Source: Pigmentiphaga litoralis (lineage in GTDB: Bacteria; Pseudomonadota; Gammaproteobacteria; Burkholderiales; Burkholderiaceae_B). From it: DNA of 64,000 nt. Numbering within the stretch: position 1 is the first letter of the stretch; the number at the start of each line of letters is the position of its first letter. A program made the translations under genes and the position numbers. Of the stretch, positions 17,574 through 26,353 are shown piece by piece. Where the stretch lies: the NCBI RefSeq assembly GCF_013408655.1, contig NZ_JACCBP010000001.1, positions 3,782,001 to 3,846,000 of the forward strand, in the 5' to 3' direction. The notes under the pieces were generated by a model, which was given only the letters and a program-made list of their open reading frames with translations, did no database searches and was not told the DNA's origin.

Positions 17574-19181
17574 TTACCAGCCCACGCACGCCCCGTCGCT
17601 GCGCGGATCCGATCCGCCTTCGAACAAACCGCCCGGGTGCATCACTACCGCGCCGGCATGACCCATGGTTTCGTCGTACGGCAGCAGCACATCCACTTCA
17701 TGACCCAGCGCGCGCAGCGCGTCGACCGTGGCTTGCGGGAAGCGCGCTTCGAGCTTGAGCGTGTCGCTGACCTGGCCCCAGGTGCGGCCCAGCAGCCAGC
17801 GGGGCGCGTCGATCGCGGCCTGCGGATTCATGCCGAAGTTGGCGATGCGGCTGAACACCGCGCTTTGCGATTGCGGCTGCCCGTCGCCACCCATGTTGCC
17901 GTAGACCATGATGCGGCCGTCGTCGAAATGCGCCATGGCCGGATTGAGCGTATGGAACGGTTTGCGGCCGCCCATCAGCGGGTTGCGCGCGGCCGGGTCC
18001 AGCGAAAAGCTGCAGCCGCGGTTCTGCCAGTTGACGCCCGACTGGTCGAGCACGATACCGCTGCCGAACTCGTGATAGATGCTCTGGATGAAGCTGACGG
18101 CCACGCCGTCCTTGTCGATCACGCCCATCCACACCGTATCGGCCGGGCCCTTGCCCTGGCCCCACGGCAGCGCGCGGTCGGCCGACAGGGCCTGCGCCAT
18201 CGCGTCGAGCGCGGCCGGATCGAGCAGGCCTTGCGGGTCGATCCGCATGTGGGCCGGGTCGGTGATTTCGCGATCGCGGATCCTGAAGGCCTGCTTGGTG
18301 GCCTCGACGCAGGCATGCACGTACGATGCGCCCAGCGGGTCCATGTCGGCGTTGAACAGGCGGTCCAGCTGGCCCAGGATCATGAGCGACACCACGCCCT
18401 GCGTTGGCGGCGGCATGTTGTAGATCTTGCCCAGCGAATGCTGCAAGGCCAGCGGCGTCTTCCAGACGGCTTCGTGACGGTTCAGGTCGGCCAGGGACAC
18501 GGGCGAGCCCACGGCGGCCAGATCGCTCGCCATGCTTTGCGCCAGTTCGCCGCGGTAGAAATCGTCGAGGCCATGGCGGGCCAGGTGATCCAGCGTCGCA
18601 GCCAGCCGGGCTTGCATGAAACGGGTGCCGGCCTGCGGCGCCGCGCCGTCGTGCAGGAAGGTCTGCGCAAAGCCGGGCACGGCCATCAGTTCGTCGCGCT
18701 TGCCGGCGGTGCACAGGGCCTGGCTGCGGGTGACAGGAATGCCGTCACGGCCATAGTCGATGGCGTCACCGAGCAGACGCGTCAGGGGCAGGCGGCCACC
18801 CAGGGCTTGCTGCGAATACTGGTAGGCGGCGTCCCAGCCCGAAATGGTGCCGGCGACCGTGTTGGCGGCCAGGCGGCCGCGAAAGGGAATCGCCGAGATG
18901 CCCTGGGCGCGGTAGGTGTCGATGCTAGCCGATGCCGCCGATGCGCCGCAGGCTTCGAGGCCGCGAGGCGCTTCGCCCGGCCGCGAGATCAGCCAGAACC
19001 CATCCCCCCCGATGCTGTTCATGTGCGGGTACACCACGGCAATGGTGGCGGCCGCGGCGATCATGGCTTCGACCGCGTTGCCGCCCTCACGCAAGACGGC
19101 CATCGCGCTTTGCGACGCCAGGGCGTTGGGGGCAACGGCCATGCCACGCGTGCCGCGGGCGGGGTTCGGGGTGAAGTTCAC
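17574..19181 (-). CDS. Gamma-glutamyltransferase family protein
   Basis: This 535-residue Ntn-hydrolase has the GGT signatures GGNAVEA near the N-terminus, GDGFWLI, the expected autocatalytic cleavage site before Thr349 (PADTVWMG), and the substrate loop GGDGQPQ. The usual Thr-Thr-His triplet is replaced by Thr-Val-Trp, as in divergent GGT-like hydrolases (YwrD type). There is no signal peptide, unlike secreted GGTs, so it is probably cytoplasmic. It may cleave gamma-glutamyl or cephalosporin-like amides. The neighbouring Bug protein suggests uptake of its substrate. Confidence 0.88.
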   Translation of the reverse strand: MNFTPNPARGTRGMAVAPNALASQSAMAVLREGGNAVEAMIAAAATIAVVYPHMNSIGGDGFWLISRPGEAPRGLEACGASAASASIDTYRAQGISAIPFRGRLAANTVAGTISGWDAAYQYSQQALGGRLPLTRLLGDAIDYGRDGIPVTRSQALCTAGKRDELMAVPGFAQTFLHDGAAPQAGTRFMQARLAATLDHLARHGLDDFYRGELAQSMASDLAAVGSPVSLADLNRHEAVWKTPLALQHSLGKIYNMPPPTQGVVSLMILGQLDRLFNADMDPLGASYVHACVEATKQAFRIRDREITDPAHMRIDPQGLLDPAALDAMAQALSADRALPWGQGKGPADTVWMGVIDKDGVAVSFIQSIYHEFGSGIVLDQSGVNWQNRGCSFSLDPAARNPLMGGRKPFHTLNPAMAHFDDGRIMVYGNMGGDGQPQSQSAVFSRIANFGMNPQAAIDAPRWLLGRTWGQVSDTLKLEARFPQATVDALRALGHEVDVLLPYDETMGHAGAVVMHPGGLFEGGSDPRSDGACVGW

Positions 19182-19221
19182 TGAGGTTCCTTTTTACTAG
19201 CGCGCAAACCTCAACTTTACG

Positions 19222-20163
19222 TCAGATCATTGGCGGCGATTCCGCCCGGCGCAGCAGTTCCCAGAAGGTCAGCACGGCCGGGTTCTTCATCGACCGCTTC
19301 TTGGCAACGAAGGCGACCGGCGGCGACAGCTGCGGCAGCTTGATCGGCAGCACCCGCACCTGGCCCGCCCATTCATAGCTCACACCGTGATCGCGCGTGG
19401 CGACCGTGAGCAGCTTGGACCCGGTCAACAGCGGCAGCGTGAACACGAAGGACGACGTTTCGATCAACGCTTCCGGCGGCGGCAGGCCCTCGGACACGAA
19501 TGCCGTGGTCAGCACATGGCGCAGGTGGGAACCGGGCTTGGGCAGCACCCACGATTCCTTCACCAGGTCTTCCAGGATGACGGCGTCGCAGCGCGCAAAC
19601 GGGTGATCGGGGGACGCGACCACGCAGATTTCTTCGTCGTACAGGGGGCTGTAGAAAAAGGCCGGACTCTGGAACGACTCGATCCAGTCTTCGGGCATGC
19701 GGCCCAGAATGCAGTCCAGTTCATCCTGCTGCAGGCACGAGGCCAGCTCGGACGACGTGGCGTCGCACAGTTCCAGACGGCACGGCATTTCGGCCAGCAG
19801 TTGCGGCACGACCTTTTGCAGGACGCCGAAAAAGGTGTGCTGGACGGCGCCGATGCGAAGCACGGGCGTGGCTTCGGGCTGCACCAGTTCCTGCGTCAGC
19901 ATCGCCAGTTCGCTCGACACGCCACGCAGGCGGCCGATGGCGATTTCGCCCGCTTTCGTCAGCGTCATGCCCTGGGGCGTGCGGTCGAACAAGGACACAT
20001 CGAAGGCGGCTTCGACTTCGCGCAGCATGGCGCTGGCGGTCGACTCCGTCATGTTCATCGCTTTCGCGGCCTGATACAGCGCCCCGAAATCCACCAGTGA
20101 CTCCACCAGTTGAAGATGACGAATACGCAGGTTCGATAACCCGGACTCCCCGACGTGCCTCAT
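19222..20163 (-). CDS. LysR-type transcriptional regulator (GGT/Bug module)
   Basis: The protein has 313 residues. The helix-turn-helix region is about 12-70 (LYQAAKAMNMTESTASAML, LFDRTPQGMTLTKAG), followed by an effector domain from PVLRIGAVQHTFFGV. It resembles the GbpR/PcaQ-like branch in which residue spacing before the HTH is longer. ATG 20163 was chosen; the longer open frame upstream is antisense noise over the thioesterase. Its stop lies 40 bp upstream of the GGT start on the same strand, so the pair may be one transcript. Confidence 0.88.
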   Translation of the reverse strand: MRHVGESGLSNLRIRHLQLVESLVDFGALYQAAKAMNMTESTASAMLREVEAAFDVSLFDRTPQGMTLTKAGEIAIGRLRGVSSELAMLTQELVQPEATPVLRIGAVQHTFFGVLQKVVPQLLAEMPCRLELCDATSSELASCLQQDELDCILGRMPEDWIESFQSPAFFYSPLYDEEICVVASPDHPFARCDAVILEDLVKESWVLPKPGSHLRHVLTTAFVSEGLPPPEALIETSSFVFTLPLLTGSKLLTVATRDHGVSYEWAGQVRVLPIKLPQLSPPVAFVAKKRSMKNPAVLTFWELLRRAESPPMI

Positions 20164-20297
20164 CACCGCGCCTTTTTTATTGATTTCTTGATGTCTGACT
20201 TTCGTATGCTGGCGACGATAGCAAACACTTCGCGGCAGCGCTATAGCAGCCGCACGTCTTGCTGTCAATACAACGTTGGCGGGGGATGGCGGGCCGG

Positions 20298-20798
20298 TCA
20301 GTCTTCGACCGCGCCGGTGGTGCGCACCTTGATGACCTTGTGGCGGCGCTCCATTTCCTGGCGCAGTTCGCGGCGCAGGCCGGCGGCTTCGAACCGCTGC
20401 TTTTCTTCTTCGGTCTGCGGCTCCAGCGGCGGAACGATCGCCGGTACGCCCTCGTCGTCCACGGCCACCATGGTGAAGTAGCAGCTGTTGGTGTGGCGCA
20501 CCGTTTTCTCGCGGATGTTTTCCGTCACCACCTTGATGCCGATCTCCATCGACGTGCGCCCGGTGTAGTTGACCGACGCATAGAAGGTGACCAGTTCGCC
20601 AACGTGAATCGCCTGCCGGAACACGACCTGATCGACCGACAACGTCACCACATAGCGGGCCGCGTAGCGGCTGGCACAGGCATAGGCCACCTGGTCCAGG
20701 TACTTCAGAATCGTGCCGCCGTGGACGTTGCCCGAGAAGTTCGCCATGTCGGGCGTCATCAGGATGGACATCGAAAGCTGGTGCTGGAGATCGTTCAT
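20298..20798 (-). CDS. Hotdog-fold acyl-CoA thioesterase (YciA-like)
   Basis: The 166-residue protein shows the acyl-CoA hydrolase signature NFSGNVHGGTILKYLDQVAY with the catalytic Asp, then VVTLSVDQVVFRQAIHVGE and FTMVAVDDEG. It hydrolyses acyl-CoAs in the cytoplasm, probably as a hexamer. A charged Glu/Arg-rich helical tail (about 125-155) extends past the fold. It diverges from the alpha-hydroxyacid dehydrogenase gene at 20930. Confidence 0.92.
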   Translation of the reverse strand: MNDLQHQLSMSILMTPDMANFSGNVHGGTILKYLDQVAYACASRYAARYVVTLSVDQVVFRQAIHVGELVTFYASVNYTGRTSMEIGIKVVTENIREKTVRHTNSCYFTMVAVDDEGVPAIVPPLEPQTEEEKQRFEAAGLRRELRQEMERRHKVIKVRTTGAVED

Positions 20799-20929
20799 GG
20801 CGAGCCACGCAAATGTGAGGGACGTGGCGCGATTGTAATGACGCGATTCGCGTGCCGATGCCGGACTGTTGCAAAATAGCGGATGGAGGCGCCTGGCCTC
20901 CTTGCAACACGCATCACTCTGGAATCGTC

Positions 20930-22084
20930 ATGCCCGCCATTACTTGTATCGAAGACCTGCGCCTGCTGGCCAAGAAGCGCGTCCCCCGCGCGTTTTACGA
21001 CTATGCCGACAGCGGCTCGTATACCGAGGGCACCTATCGCGCCAACACCGAAGATTTGAGCGCGCTCAAGCTTCGGCAGCGGGTGGCCATCAACGTCGAC
21101 GAACGTTCGGTCGCCACCACCCTGCTCGGCCAGCCCGTGACCATGCCCGTCGCCATCGCGCCGACCGGCCTGACCGGCATGCAATGGGCCGATGGCGAAA
21201 TCCTGGGCGCGCGCGCCGCTGAAGCGTTCGGCATTCCGTTCACGCTGTCGACCATGAGCATCTGTTCGATCGAAGACGTGGCGGCCGCGACCACCAAGCC
21301 GTTCTGGTTCCAGCTGTACGTGATGCGTGACCGCGAATTCGTGGCGTCGCTGATCCAGCGCGCCAAGGCCGCCAAGTGTTCCGCGCTGGTGCTGACGCTG
21401 GACCTGCAGATCCTGGGCCAGCGCCACAAGGACATCAAGAACGGCATGACCGTGCCGCTCAGGATCACCCTGGCCAACATCCTGGATGTGATGAGCAAGC
21501 CGGGCTGGGCGCTGCGCATGGCCGGCGCCAAACGCAAGACCTTTGGCAACCTGGACGGCTTCGTGAAAGACACCACCGGCATCAACAGCCTGGGCCAGTG
21601 GACCGCCAGCCAGTTCGACCCGACCCTGTCCTGGGACGACGTGGCCTGGATCAAGTCGCAGTGGGGCGGCAAGCTGATCCTGAAAGGCATCCTGGATGTC
21701 GAAGACGCGCGCATCGCGGCCTCATGCGGCGCCGACGCCATCGTCGTCAGCAACCATGGCGGCCGCCAGCTCGACGGCGCGCTTTCCAGCATTTCGGCTT
21801 TACCTGCGATCGTGGATGCGGTGGGCAACGATATCGAAGTCATGTTCGACGGCGGCGTGCGCAGCGGCCAGGACGTGCTCAAGGCCTGCGCCGTGGGCGC
21901 GCGTGGCGTAATGATCGGCCGCGCCTTCCTGTATGCGCTGGGCGCGATGGGGCAGGAAGGGGTCACCACCATGCTGAACGTGATGCGCAAGGAACTGGAC
22001 GTCAGCATGGCGCTGACCGGGACCAAGAACATCCAGGACGTCGGCCGGCACCTGCTGGTGGATCCGCGAAAGCTGGGGGCCTGA
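20930..22084 (+). CDS. FMN-dependent alpha-hydroxyacid dehydrogenase (LldD-like)
   Basis: The protein has 384 residues. The (beta/alpha)8 FMN domain has the N-terminal RVPRAFYDYADSGSYTE, the FMN-contacting VAIAPTGLTGM and QLYVMRD, the active-site SNHGGRQLDG with catalytic His276, and the phosphate-binding DGGVRSGQDV. It oxidises L-lactate or a similar 2-hydroxy acid, feeding electrons to quinone. ATG 20930 was chosen because MPAITCIEDLRLLAKKRVPR is the canonical start. The leader contains a small hairpin (GGAGGC/GCCTCC, 20885-20901). It converges on a LysR gene 24 bp downstream. Confidence 0.92.
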   Translation: MPAITCIEDLRLLAKKRVPRAFYDYADSGSYTEGTYRANTEDLSALKLRQRVAINVDERSVATTLLGQPVTMPVAIAPTGLTGMQWADGEILGARAAEAFGIPFTLSTMSICSIEDVAAATTKPFWFQLYVMRDREFVASLIQRAKAAKCSALVLTLDLQILGQRHKDIKNGMTVPLRITLANILDVMSKPGWALRMAGAKRKTFGNLDGFVKDTTGINSLGQWTASQFDPTLSWDDVAWIKSQWGGKLILKGILDVEDARIAASCGADAIVVSNHGGRQLDGALSSISALPAIVDAVGNDIEVMFDGGVRSGQDVLKACAVGARGVMIGRAFLYALGAMGQEGVTTMLNVMRKELDVSMALTGTKNIQDVGRHLLVDPRKLGA

Positions 22085-22108
22085 ACGACCCGGTTCCCAG
22101 ACCGGCAT

Positions 22109-23017
22109 CTACCGGACGTTGCTGCCCAGCAGCAGGTCCCGGAAGGCGGCCGCGCCAGGTGACAGCGTCCGCCCCGGCGGCCGCAACACGACCAAGGTGC
22201 GAGCGATGGCCGGACGCCCGATGGGCTTCATCACGAGGCCCAGCCAGTCGACCAGCGGCTTGACCGCCAACGTCAGCACCGACACGCCCAGCCCTTCGCG
22301 CGCCAGGCCCACCATGGTCCATGGCAACGACACCTCGTACCGGTAATCAAGCTGCAGGCCTTCGCGCGCCAGCCGCTGATCCAGGTGACGCCGCACCGGA
22401 TTGCCGGGCAGGGGTCCGATGATCGGCTCCTTGCACACCTGACTCCACTCCACGGATTTGCGCACAGCCAGCGGATGATCATTGCGCATGGCAACGATGT
22501 ACTGGTCGGAGTAGAACGGAGTCGCCATCAATTCGGTGCGCTCGTCGGTCTGGGTTGCGATGCCCAGGTCGGCGGCGCCGGTGCGCACCTGCTCGCGCAC
22601 ATGTTCTTCGGCAATGTCATGCACCGTCACGCGCACGCCGGGATGCTGCTGCGTGAAGTGGCGTACGAGCGGTGGCAGCAGCAAGGTGCATTGCGCGCTG
22701 GGCGCGGCGATGGTGACGCGTCCGCGCTGCAGGGTGGCGGCGCTGCGGGCCCCCTCCACCAGGGTATCCATATCGTGCAACAGACGCCGCGCCGCGGGCA
22801 GCATGTCGGTGCCGGTATCGGTCAGCCGGCAGCCCCGCGTGTGGCGATCGAACACGCGCGTGCCAATCGCCGCTTCCAGCTTGCCGATTGCAGCGCTGAG
22901 CGACGACTGCGACAGGCCCAGCCGTTCGGCCGCCTTGGTGAAGTGGCCTGCATCAGCCACGGCCACGAAGGCACGAAGTTCCGAGAGCGTGGGCGAGGAA
23001 GGTAACGGATGCGTCAT
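22109..23017 (-). CDS. LysR-type transcriptional regulator, module 2
   Basis: This 302-residue protein has an HTH at about 7-66 (FTKAAERLGLSQSSLSAAI, VFDRHTRGCRLTDTG) and an effector domain from about 95 (GRVTIAAPSAQCTLLLP). It diverges from a substrate-binding protein and Rieske oxygenase. The intergenic region holds inverted repeats suitable for a LysR box. It therefore probably governs that pair. Its counterpart in module 1 is co-directional instead. Confidence 0.9.
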   Translation of the reverse strand: MTHPLPSSPTLSELRAFVAVADAGHFTKAAERLGLSQSSLSAAIGKLEAAIGTRVFDRHTRGCRLTDTGTDMLPAARRLLHDMDTLVEGARSAATLQRGRVTIAAPSAQCTLLLPPLVRHFTQQHPGVRVTVHDIAEEHVREQVRTGAADLGIATQTDERTELMATPFYSDQYIVAMRNDHPLAVRKSVEWSQVCKEPIIGPLPGNPVRRHLDQRLAREGLQLDYRYEVSLPWTMVGLAREGLGVSVLTLAVKPLVDWLGLVMKPIGRPAIARTLVVLRPPGRTLSPGAAAFRDLLLGSNVR

Positions 23018-23043
23018 TGCGGTCCCGGGACATGGCGAGCGCC

Positions 23044-23073
23044 ATCGATAAAAACGATCGATTAATCGGATTA
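23044..23073. promoter_or_regulatory. Paired inverted repeats between LysR and binding-protein genes
   Basis: ATCGAT boxes at 23044-23049 and 23057-23062 form an inverted repeat with a 7-bp spacer. TAATC-G-GATTA (23063-23073) follows at once. They lie in the divergent spacer between the genes starting at 23017 and 23156, where LysR recognition and activation sites are expected. Confidence 0.5.
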
Positions 23074-23155
23074 TGCGCCTTCACCGATTGTCATCGCACC
23101 GGTAGCCTTGGTCAAACGCTTCCCCGGCGTCCGCCGTCATCAACAGGAACGACGC

Positions 23156-24214
23156 ATGACCTCCTCTTTGTTTTCCGCTATCTGGCGCCGCCGCCTGGCC
23201 GTTCGTGTGACTGCCGCCCTGCTCTGTGCGGCGGGCGTGGGCGCCCTGCCCCAGGTGGTGCACGCCCAGACCACACGCGTGCGATTCACGCTCGATTGGC
23301 GGGTCGACGGGCCGGGCGCCATCGCCCTGCTGACTGAAGGCAAGGGCTACTTCAAACAGGAAAATCTGGACGTGTCGATCGATGCCGGCGCCGGGTCGGG
23401 CGCGGCCGTGCAGCGTATTGCTTCGGGCACGCACGACATCGGATTTGCCGACATCAGTTCGGTGGTCGAGTACCTGGCATCCAACCCCGCCGGCGAAAAA
23501 CTGCAGGCCGTGTATGTGCTGCTGGAGCGGGCGCCATCCACCATCTTCGTCATGAAGAAGTCCGGCATCGACACCCCGGCCGCCCTGGCCGGCCGCAAGT
23601 TGGCGGCACCCGTGTTCGACGCAGGCCGCAAGGCATGGCCCTTGTTTGCCAAGGCCAATCGCATTGATCCGGCGAGCGTGACGTGGCTCAACGTGGACCC
23701 GGCAATACGCGAAACGCTGATGGCGCGGGGGGAAGTGGATGGCATCACCGGTTTCTTCTACACGAGCCTGCTCAACCTTGAAGCCCGCGGCATCAAGGCG
23801 TCCGATATCACCTACTTTCGGTACGCCGACTATGGCGTGAACCTGTACGGCAACGTGGTGGTCGCCTCCCAACGCATGATCAAGGAGAACCCGCAAGCCG
23901 TGGCCGCCTTCGTGCGCGCACTGAATCGCGGGATCAAGGACACCGTCAAGGATCCCAAGGAAGGCATCCGCTACGTCCAGAAGCGCGAAGGCATCATCGA
24001 TCCTGCCGTCGAAGAACGCCGGCTGCGCTTCTTCCTGGACAACTTCCTGGCGACCCCCGCCGTTCGATCGGCGGGACTGGGCGGCGTGGACAAGGCGCGG
24101 CTGCGAACCAACATCGTGCAGATCGTCGATGCCTATGGGCTGAAGCGCTATGTGAGCGCGGAAGACGTGTTCAACGAGGCCTTCCTGCCTGCCGAGGCGG
24201 AGCGCAAGCTGTGA
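23156..24214 (+). CDS. ABC-type substrate-binding protein (SsuA/THI5-like), orphan
   Basis: The protein has 352 residues. The signal peptide is about residues 1-38 (LCAAGVGALPQVVHAQ). An NMT1/THI5-like domain starts RVRFTLDWRVDGPGAIALL, followed by GYFKQENLDVSI. It is paralogous to the protein at 6691. ATG 23156 has a good Shine-Dalgarno (AGGAAC). No ABC permease or ATPase gene accompanies it. The next gene, a Rieske oxygenase, overlaps its stop (GTGA), so import and oxidation of one compound are probably coupled. Confidence 0.88.
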   Translation: MTSSLFSAIWRRRLAVRVTAALLCAAGVGALPQVVHAQTTRVRFTLDWRVDGPGAIALLTEGKGYFKQENLDVSIDAGAGSGAAVQRIASGTHDIGFADISSVVEYLASNPAGEKLQAVYVLLERAPSTIFVMKKSGIDTPAALAGRKLAAPVFDAGRKAWPLFAKANRIDPASVTWLNVDPAIRETLMARGEVDGITGFFYTSLLNLEARGIKASDITYFRYADYGVNLYGNVVVASQRMIKENPQAVAAFVRALNRGIKDTVKDPKEGIRYVQKREGIIDPAVEERRLRFFLDNFLATPAVRSAGLGGVDKARLRTNIVQIVDAYGLKRYVSAEDVFNEAFLPAEAERKL

Positions 24215-25233
24215 CAGCGCCGACCGCCTTCATCCGCGATGCCTGGTACGCCGTGGCAGCATCGGCCGAGGTCGGGGATGCCTTGTTGGCGCGCGAGGTG
24301 CTTGGCCGGCGCGTGGTCATCTATCGGACCGCGGCAGGACACCCCGTAGTGCTGCGCGATCGGTGCGCACACCGGTTTGCGCCGCTGTCGATGGGCGAGC
24401 GGGTCGGCGACACGGTCGAGTGCCCGTATCACGGTGTGCGTTATGCGCCCGATGGCGCCTGCGTTCGGGTACCCGGCCAATCGCGGATTCCGCCCGTGGC
24501 ACGCGTCACGAGCTACACGACGCTTGAGCGGTATGGATTGGTGTTTGCGTGGATGGATGAATCGGTGCCGGCCGATCCGTCAAGGCTGGTGTCGATTCCT
24601 CAGTACGACGCACCGGGCTGGACGGCGTCACGCGGCTACCTGCGTTTTGCGGCGCGATGGACCAATATCCTGGACAACCTGGTGGACCCGGCGCATACGG
24701 GCTTCGTCCATCGGCGCACGATCGGGGGCAAGGGATCGGACGACGTACCGATCACGGCGACCGAAGAACACGGCGACGTCGTCTGCCGCCGCTGGGTGAA
24801 CGGCGAGCCGCCCGTTCCGATGATGCAGCGCTTTCTGGGACACGACCGGCCCATGGACCGGTGGCAGGTGTACCGGCTGGCGTTGCCCTGCGTGTCGTCA
24901 GTGGACTTTGGCGCCGTGGAAGCCGGACAGCCGCACGATGAAGCGGCGATGGATGCGGCGCCGTATCGCACCATCTCCTACGCGTTCCTGACGCCCGAGA
25001 CGGCGCATTCCACGCATTACTTTTCGTTCCAGCTGCGCAACATCGCGGTGGACGATGCGGATGTGACGCGGGAGTTCGAGGCCTTGTACCAGGCGACCTT
25101 TGATGAAGACCGGGTACTGCTCGAAGCCATCGAACGAGAGGAGATTGCCGACCCCGACGCAGCGTCGATCCTGTTGGCCAGCGACGCGGGTGTTGCCCGG
25201 CTGCGGCGCCTGCTGGCCTTGCGTGGCGGGTAG
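24211..25233 (+). CDS. Rieske non-heme iron oxygenase, alpha subunit (VanA-like)
   Basis: The protein has 340 residues. The Rieske [2Fe-2S] ligands are Cys52-x-His54 and Cys71-xx-His74 (CAHRFAPLS, CPYHGVRY). Mononuclear iron ligands are His162 and His167 in NLVDPAHTGFVH, with bridging Asp159. Length and motif spacing fit single-subunit O-demethylase/ring-hydroxylase alpha subunits such as vanillate demethylase. The reductase partner is not in the window. The GTG start overlaps the binding-protein TGA. Substrate unknown; the neighbouring binding protein suggests an imported small aromatic or heterocycle. Confidence 0.9.
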   Translation: MTAPTAFIRDAWYAVAASAEVGDALLAREVLGRRVVIYRTAAGHPVVLRDRCAHRFAPLSMGERVGDTVECPYHGVRYAPDGACVRVPGQSRIPPVARVTSYTTLERYGLVFAWMDESVPADPSRLVSIPQYDAPGWTASRGYLRFAARWTNILDNLVDPAHTGFVHRRTIGGKGSDDVPITATEEHGDVVCRRWVNGEPPVPMMQRFLGHDRPMDRWQVYRLALPCVSSVDFGAVEAGQPHDEAAMDAAPYRTISYAFLTPETAHSTHYFSFQLRNIAVDDADVTREFEALYQATFDEDRVLLEAIEREEIADPDAASILLASDAGVARLRRLLALRGG

Positions 25234-25270
25234 AAACTCGCCGGTCTGCTGGTCTGCAGGCACGTCAACG

Positions 25271-26272
25271 TTACTCGACCTTCACCCCTCCCTTTTCGAT
25301 CACCGTGCGCCATCGCGCGATCTCGGTCACGATCAGCTTGGAAAACACTTCGGGCGTGTTGGGGGTGGCCTCCGCGCCTTCGCTGGCCAGACGCGTTTCG
25401 ATATCGGGCGACGACAGCGACTGGTTGATCTGTTTGTTGAGCTTTTCAACGATCGCCCGCGGTGTGTTGGCCGGTGCGACCACGCCGTACCACTGGTCGG
25501 CTTCAAAGCCGGCATAACCGCTTTCGGCCACGGTCGGCACGTCGGGCAACAGCTTGACGCGGTGGGGGGACGACACGGCGATCGCGCGCAACTGGCCTGC
25601 CTTGATCTGCGCGATCACTGCCGGCACGCCCGTGAACATCATCTTGATGTGGCCCGCGAGCAGGTCATTCACGGCCGGGCCGGTGCCTTTGTAAGGCACA
25701 TGCTGGATCTGCGTGCCGCTTTGCAGCTTCAGGTATTCGGTGGCGATATGCGCCGCGCTGCCGTTGCCGCCCGACCCGTAATTGAGCTGGTTGGGGTTGG
25801 CCTTGGCATAGTCGACCAGTTCCTTCAGGGTCTTGGCAGGCACCGACGCGTGCACGACCAACACGTTCGGCACGCGCGCGACCCATGCGACCGCCGCAAA
25901 GGATTTGATCGGGTCATACGGCAGCTTGGAATAGAGCGACGGCGTGACGGCCAGGGTGCCGATGTGCCCCATCAGCAGGGTGTAGCCATCGGCCGGCGCC
26001 TTGGCGACCTTGTCCGCGCCGATACTGCCGCCCGCGCCCGGAATGTTTTCCACGACCACGGACTTGCCCCAGGCCAGGCTCAGTTGCTGGGCGATGGTGC
26101 GGCCCAGGATGTCGGTCGATCCGCCGGGGGTGAAGGGCACGATCATGCGCAGGGGCTTGTCGGGATAGCTGGCGGCGTCTTGCGCGAAGGCGGCGCCTGT
26201 CAGTAGCGCCAGGGACGTGGCGGCGAGTGTTTGCAGTACGTGGCGGCGGCGTGCGCGCAGAAGGAAAGTCAT
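25271..26272 (-). CDS. Bug-family (TTT) solute-binding protein
   Basis: This 333-residue protein has a signal peptide containing twin arginines (RARRRHVLQTLAATSLALL), possibly Tat-dependent. The Bug domain follows: YPDKPLRMIVPFTPGGSTDILGR, VVENIPGAGGS, LMGHIGTLAV and YKGTGPAVNDLLAG. ATG 26272 was preferred over 26302 because the signal peptide then begins MTFLLRARRRHV. It is convergent with the Rieske oxygenase gene. An extracytoplasmic metallo-hydrolase gene lies just upstream on the same strand. Confidence 0.9.
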   Translation of the reverse strand: MTFLLRARRRHVLQTLAATSLALLTGAAFAQDAASYPDKPLRMIVPFTPGGSTDILGRTIAQQLSLAWGKSVVVENIPGAGGSIGADKVAKAPADGYTLLMGHIGTLAVTPSLYSKLPYDPIKSFAAVAWVARVPNVLVVHASVPAKTLKELVDYAKANPNQLNYGSGGNGSAAHIATEYLKLQSGTQIQHVPYKGTGPAVNDLLAGHIKMMFTGVPAVIAQIKAGQLRAIAVSSPHRVKLLPDVPTVAESGYAGFEADQWYGVVAPANTPRAIVEKLNKQINQSLSSPDIETRLASEGAEATPNTPEVFSKLIVTEIARWRTVIEKGGVKVE

Positions 26273-26353
26273 GGGTGTCTCGGATGTTGTTGTTGAAATC
26301 AATGATCGTGCGCGTGGGGCAAGGGGCCCGCGCCCCTATGCCCCGCGGCCGCG

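Noticed and set aside
17637..19184. 515-codon open frame opposite the gamma-glutamyltransferase gene
   Set aside because: Antisense GC artefact with skewed composition; the GGT motifs are on the minus strand.
19222..20910. LysR regulator extended N-terminally to 562 residues
   Set aside because: The extension is antisense or shifted noise over the thioesterase; ATG 20163 gives the normal LysR start.
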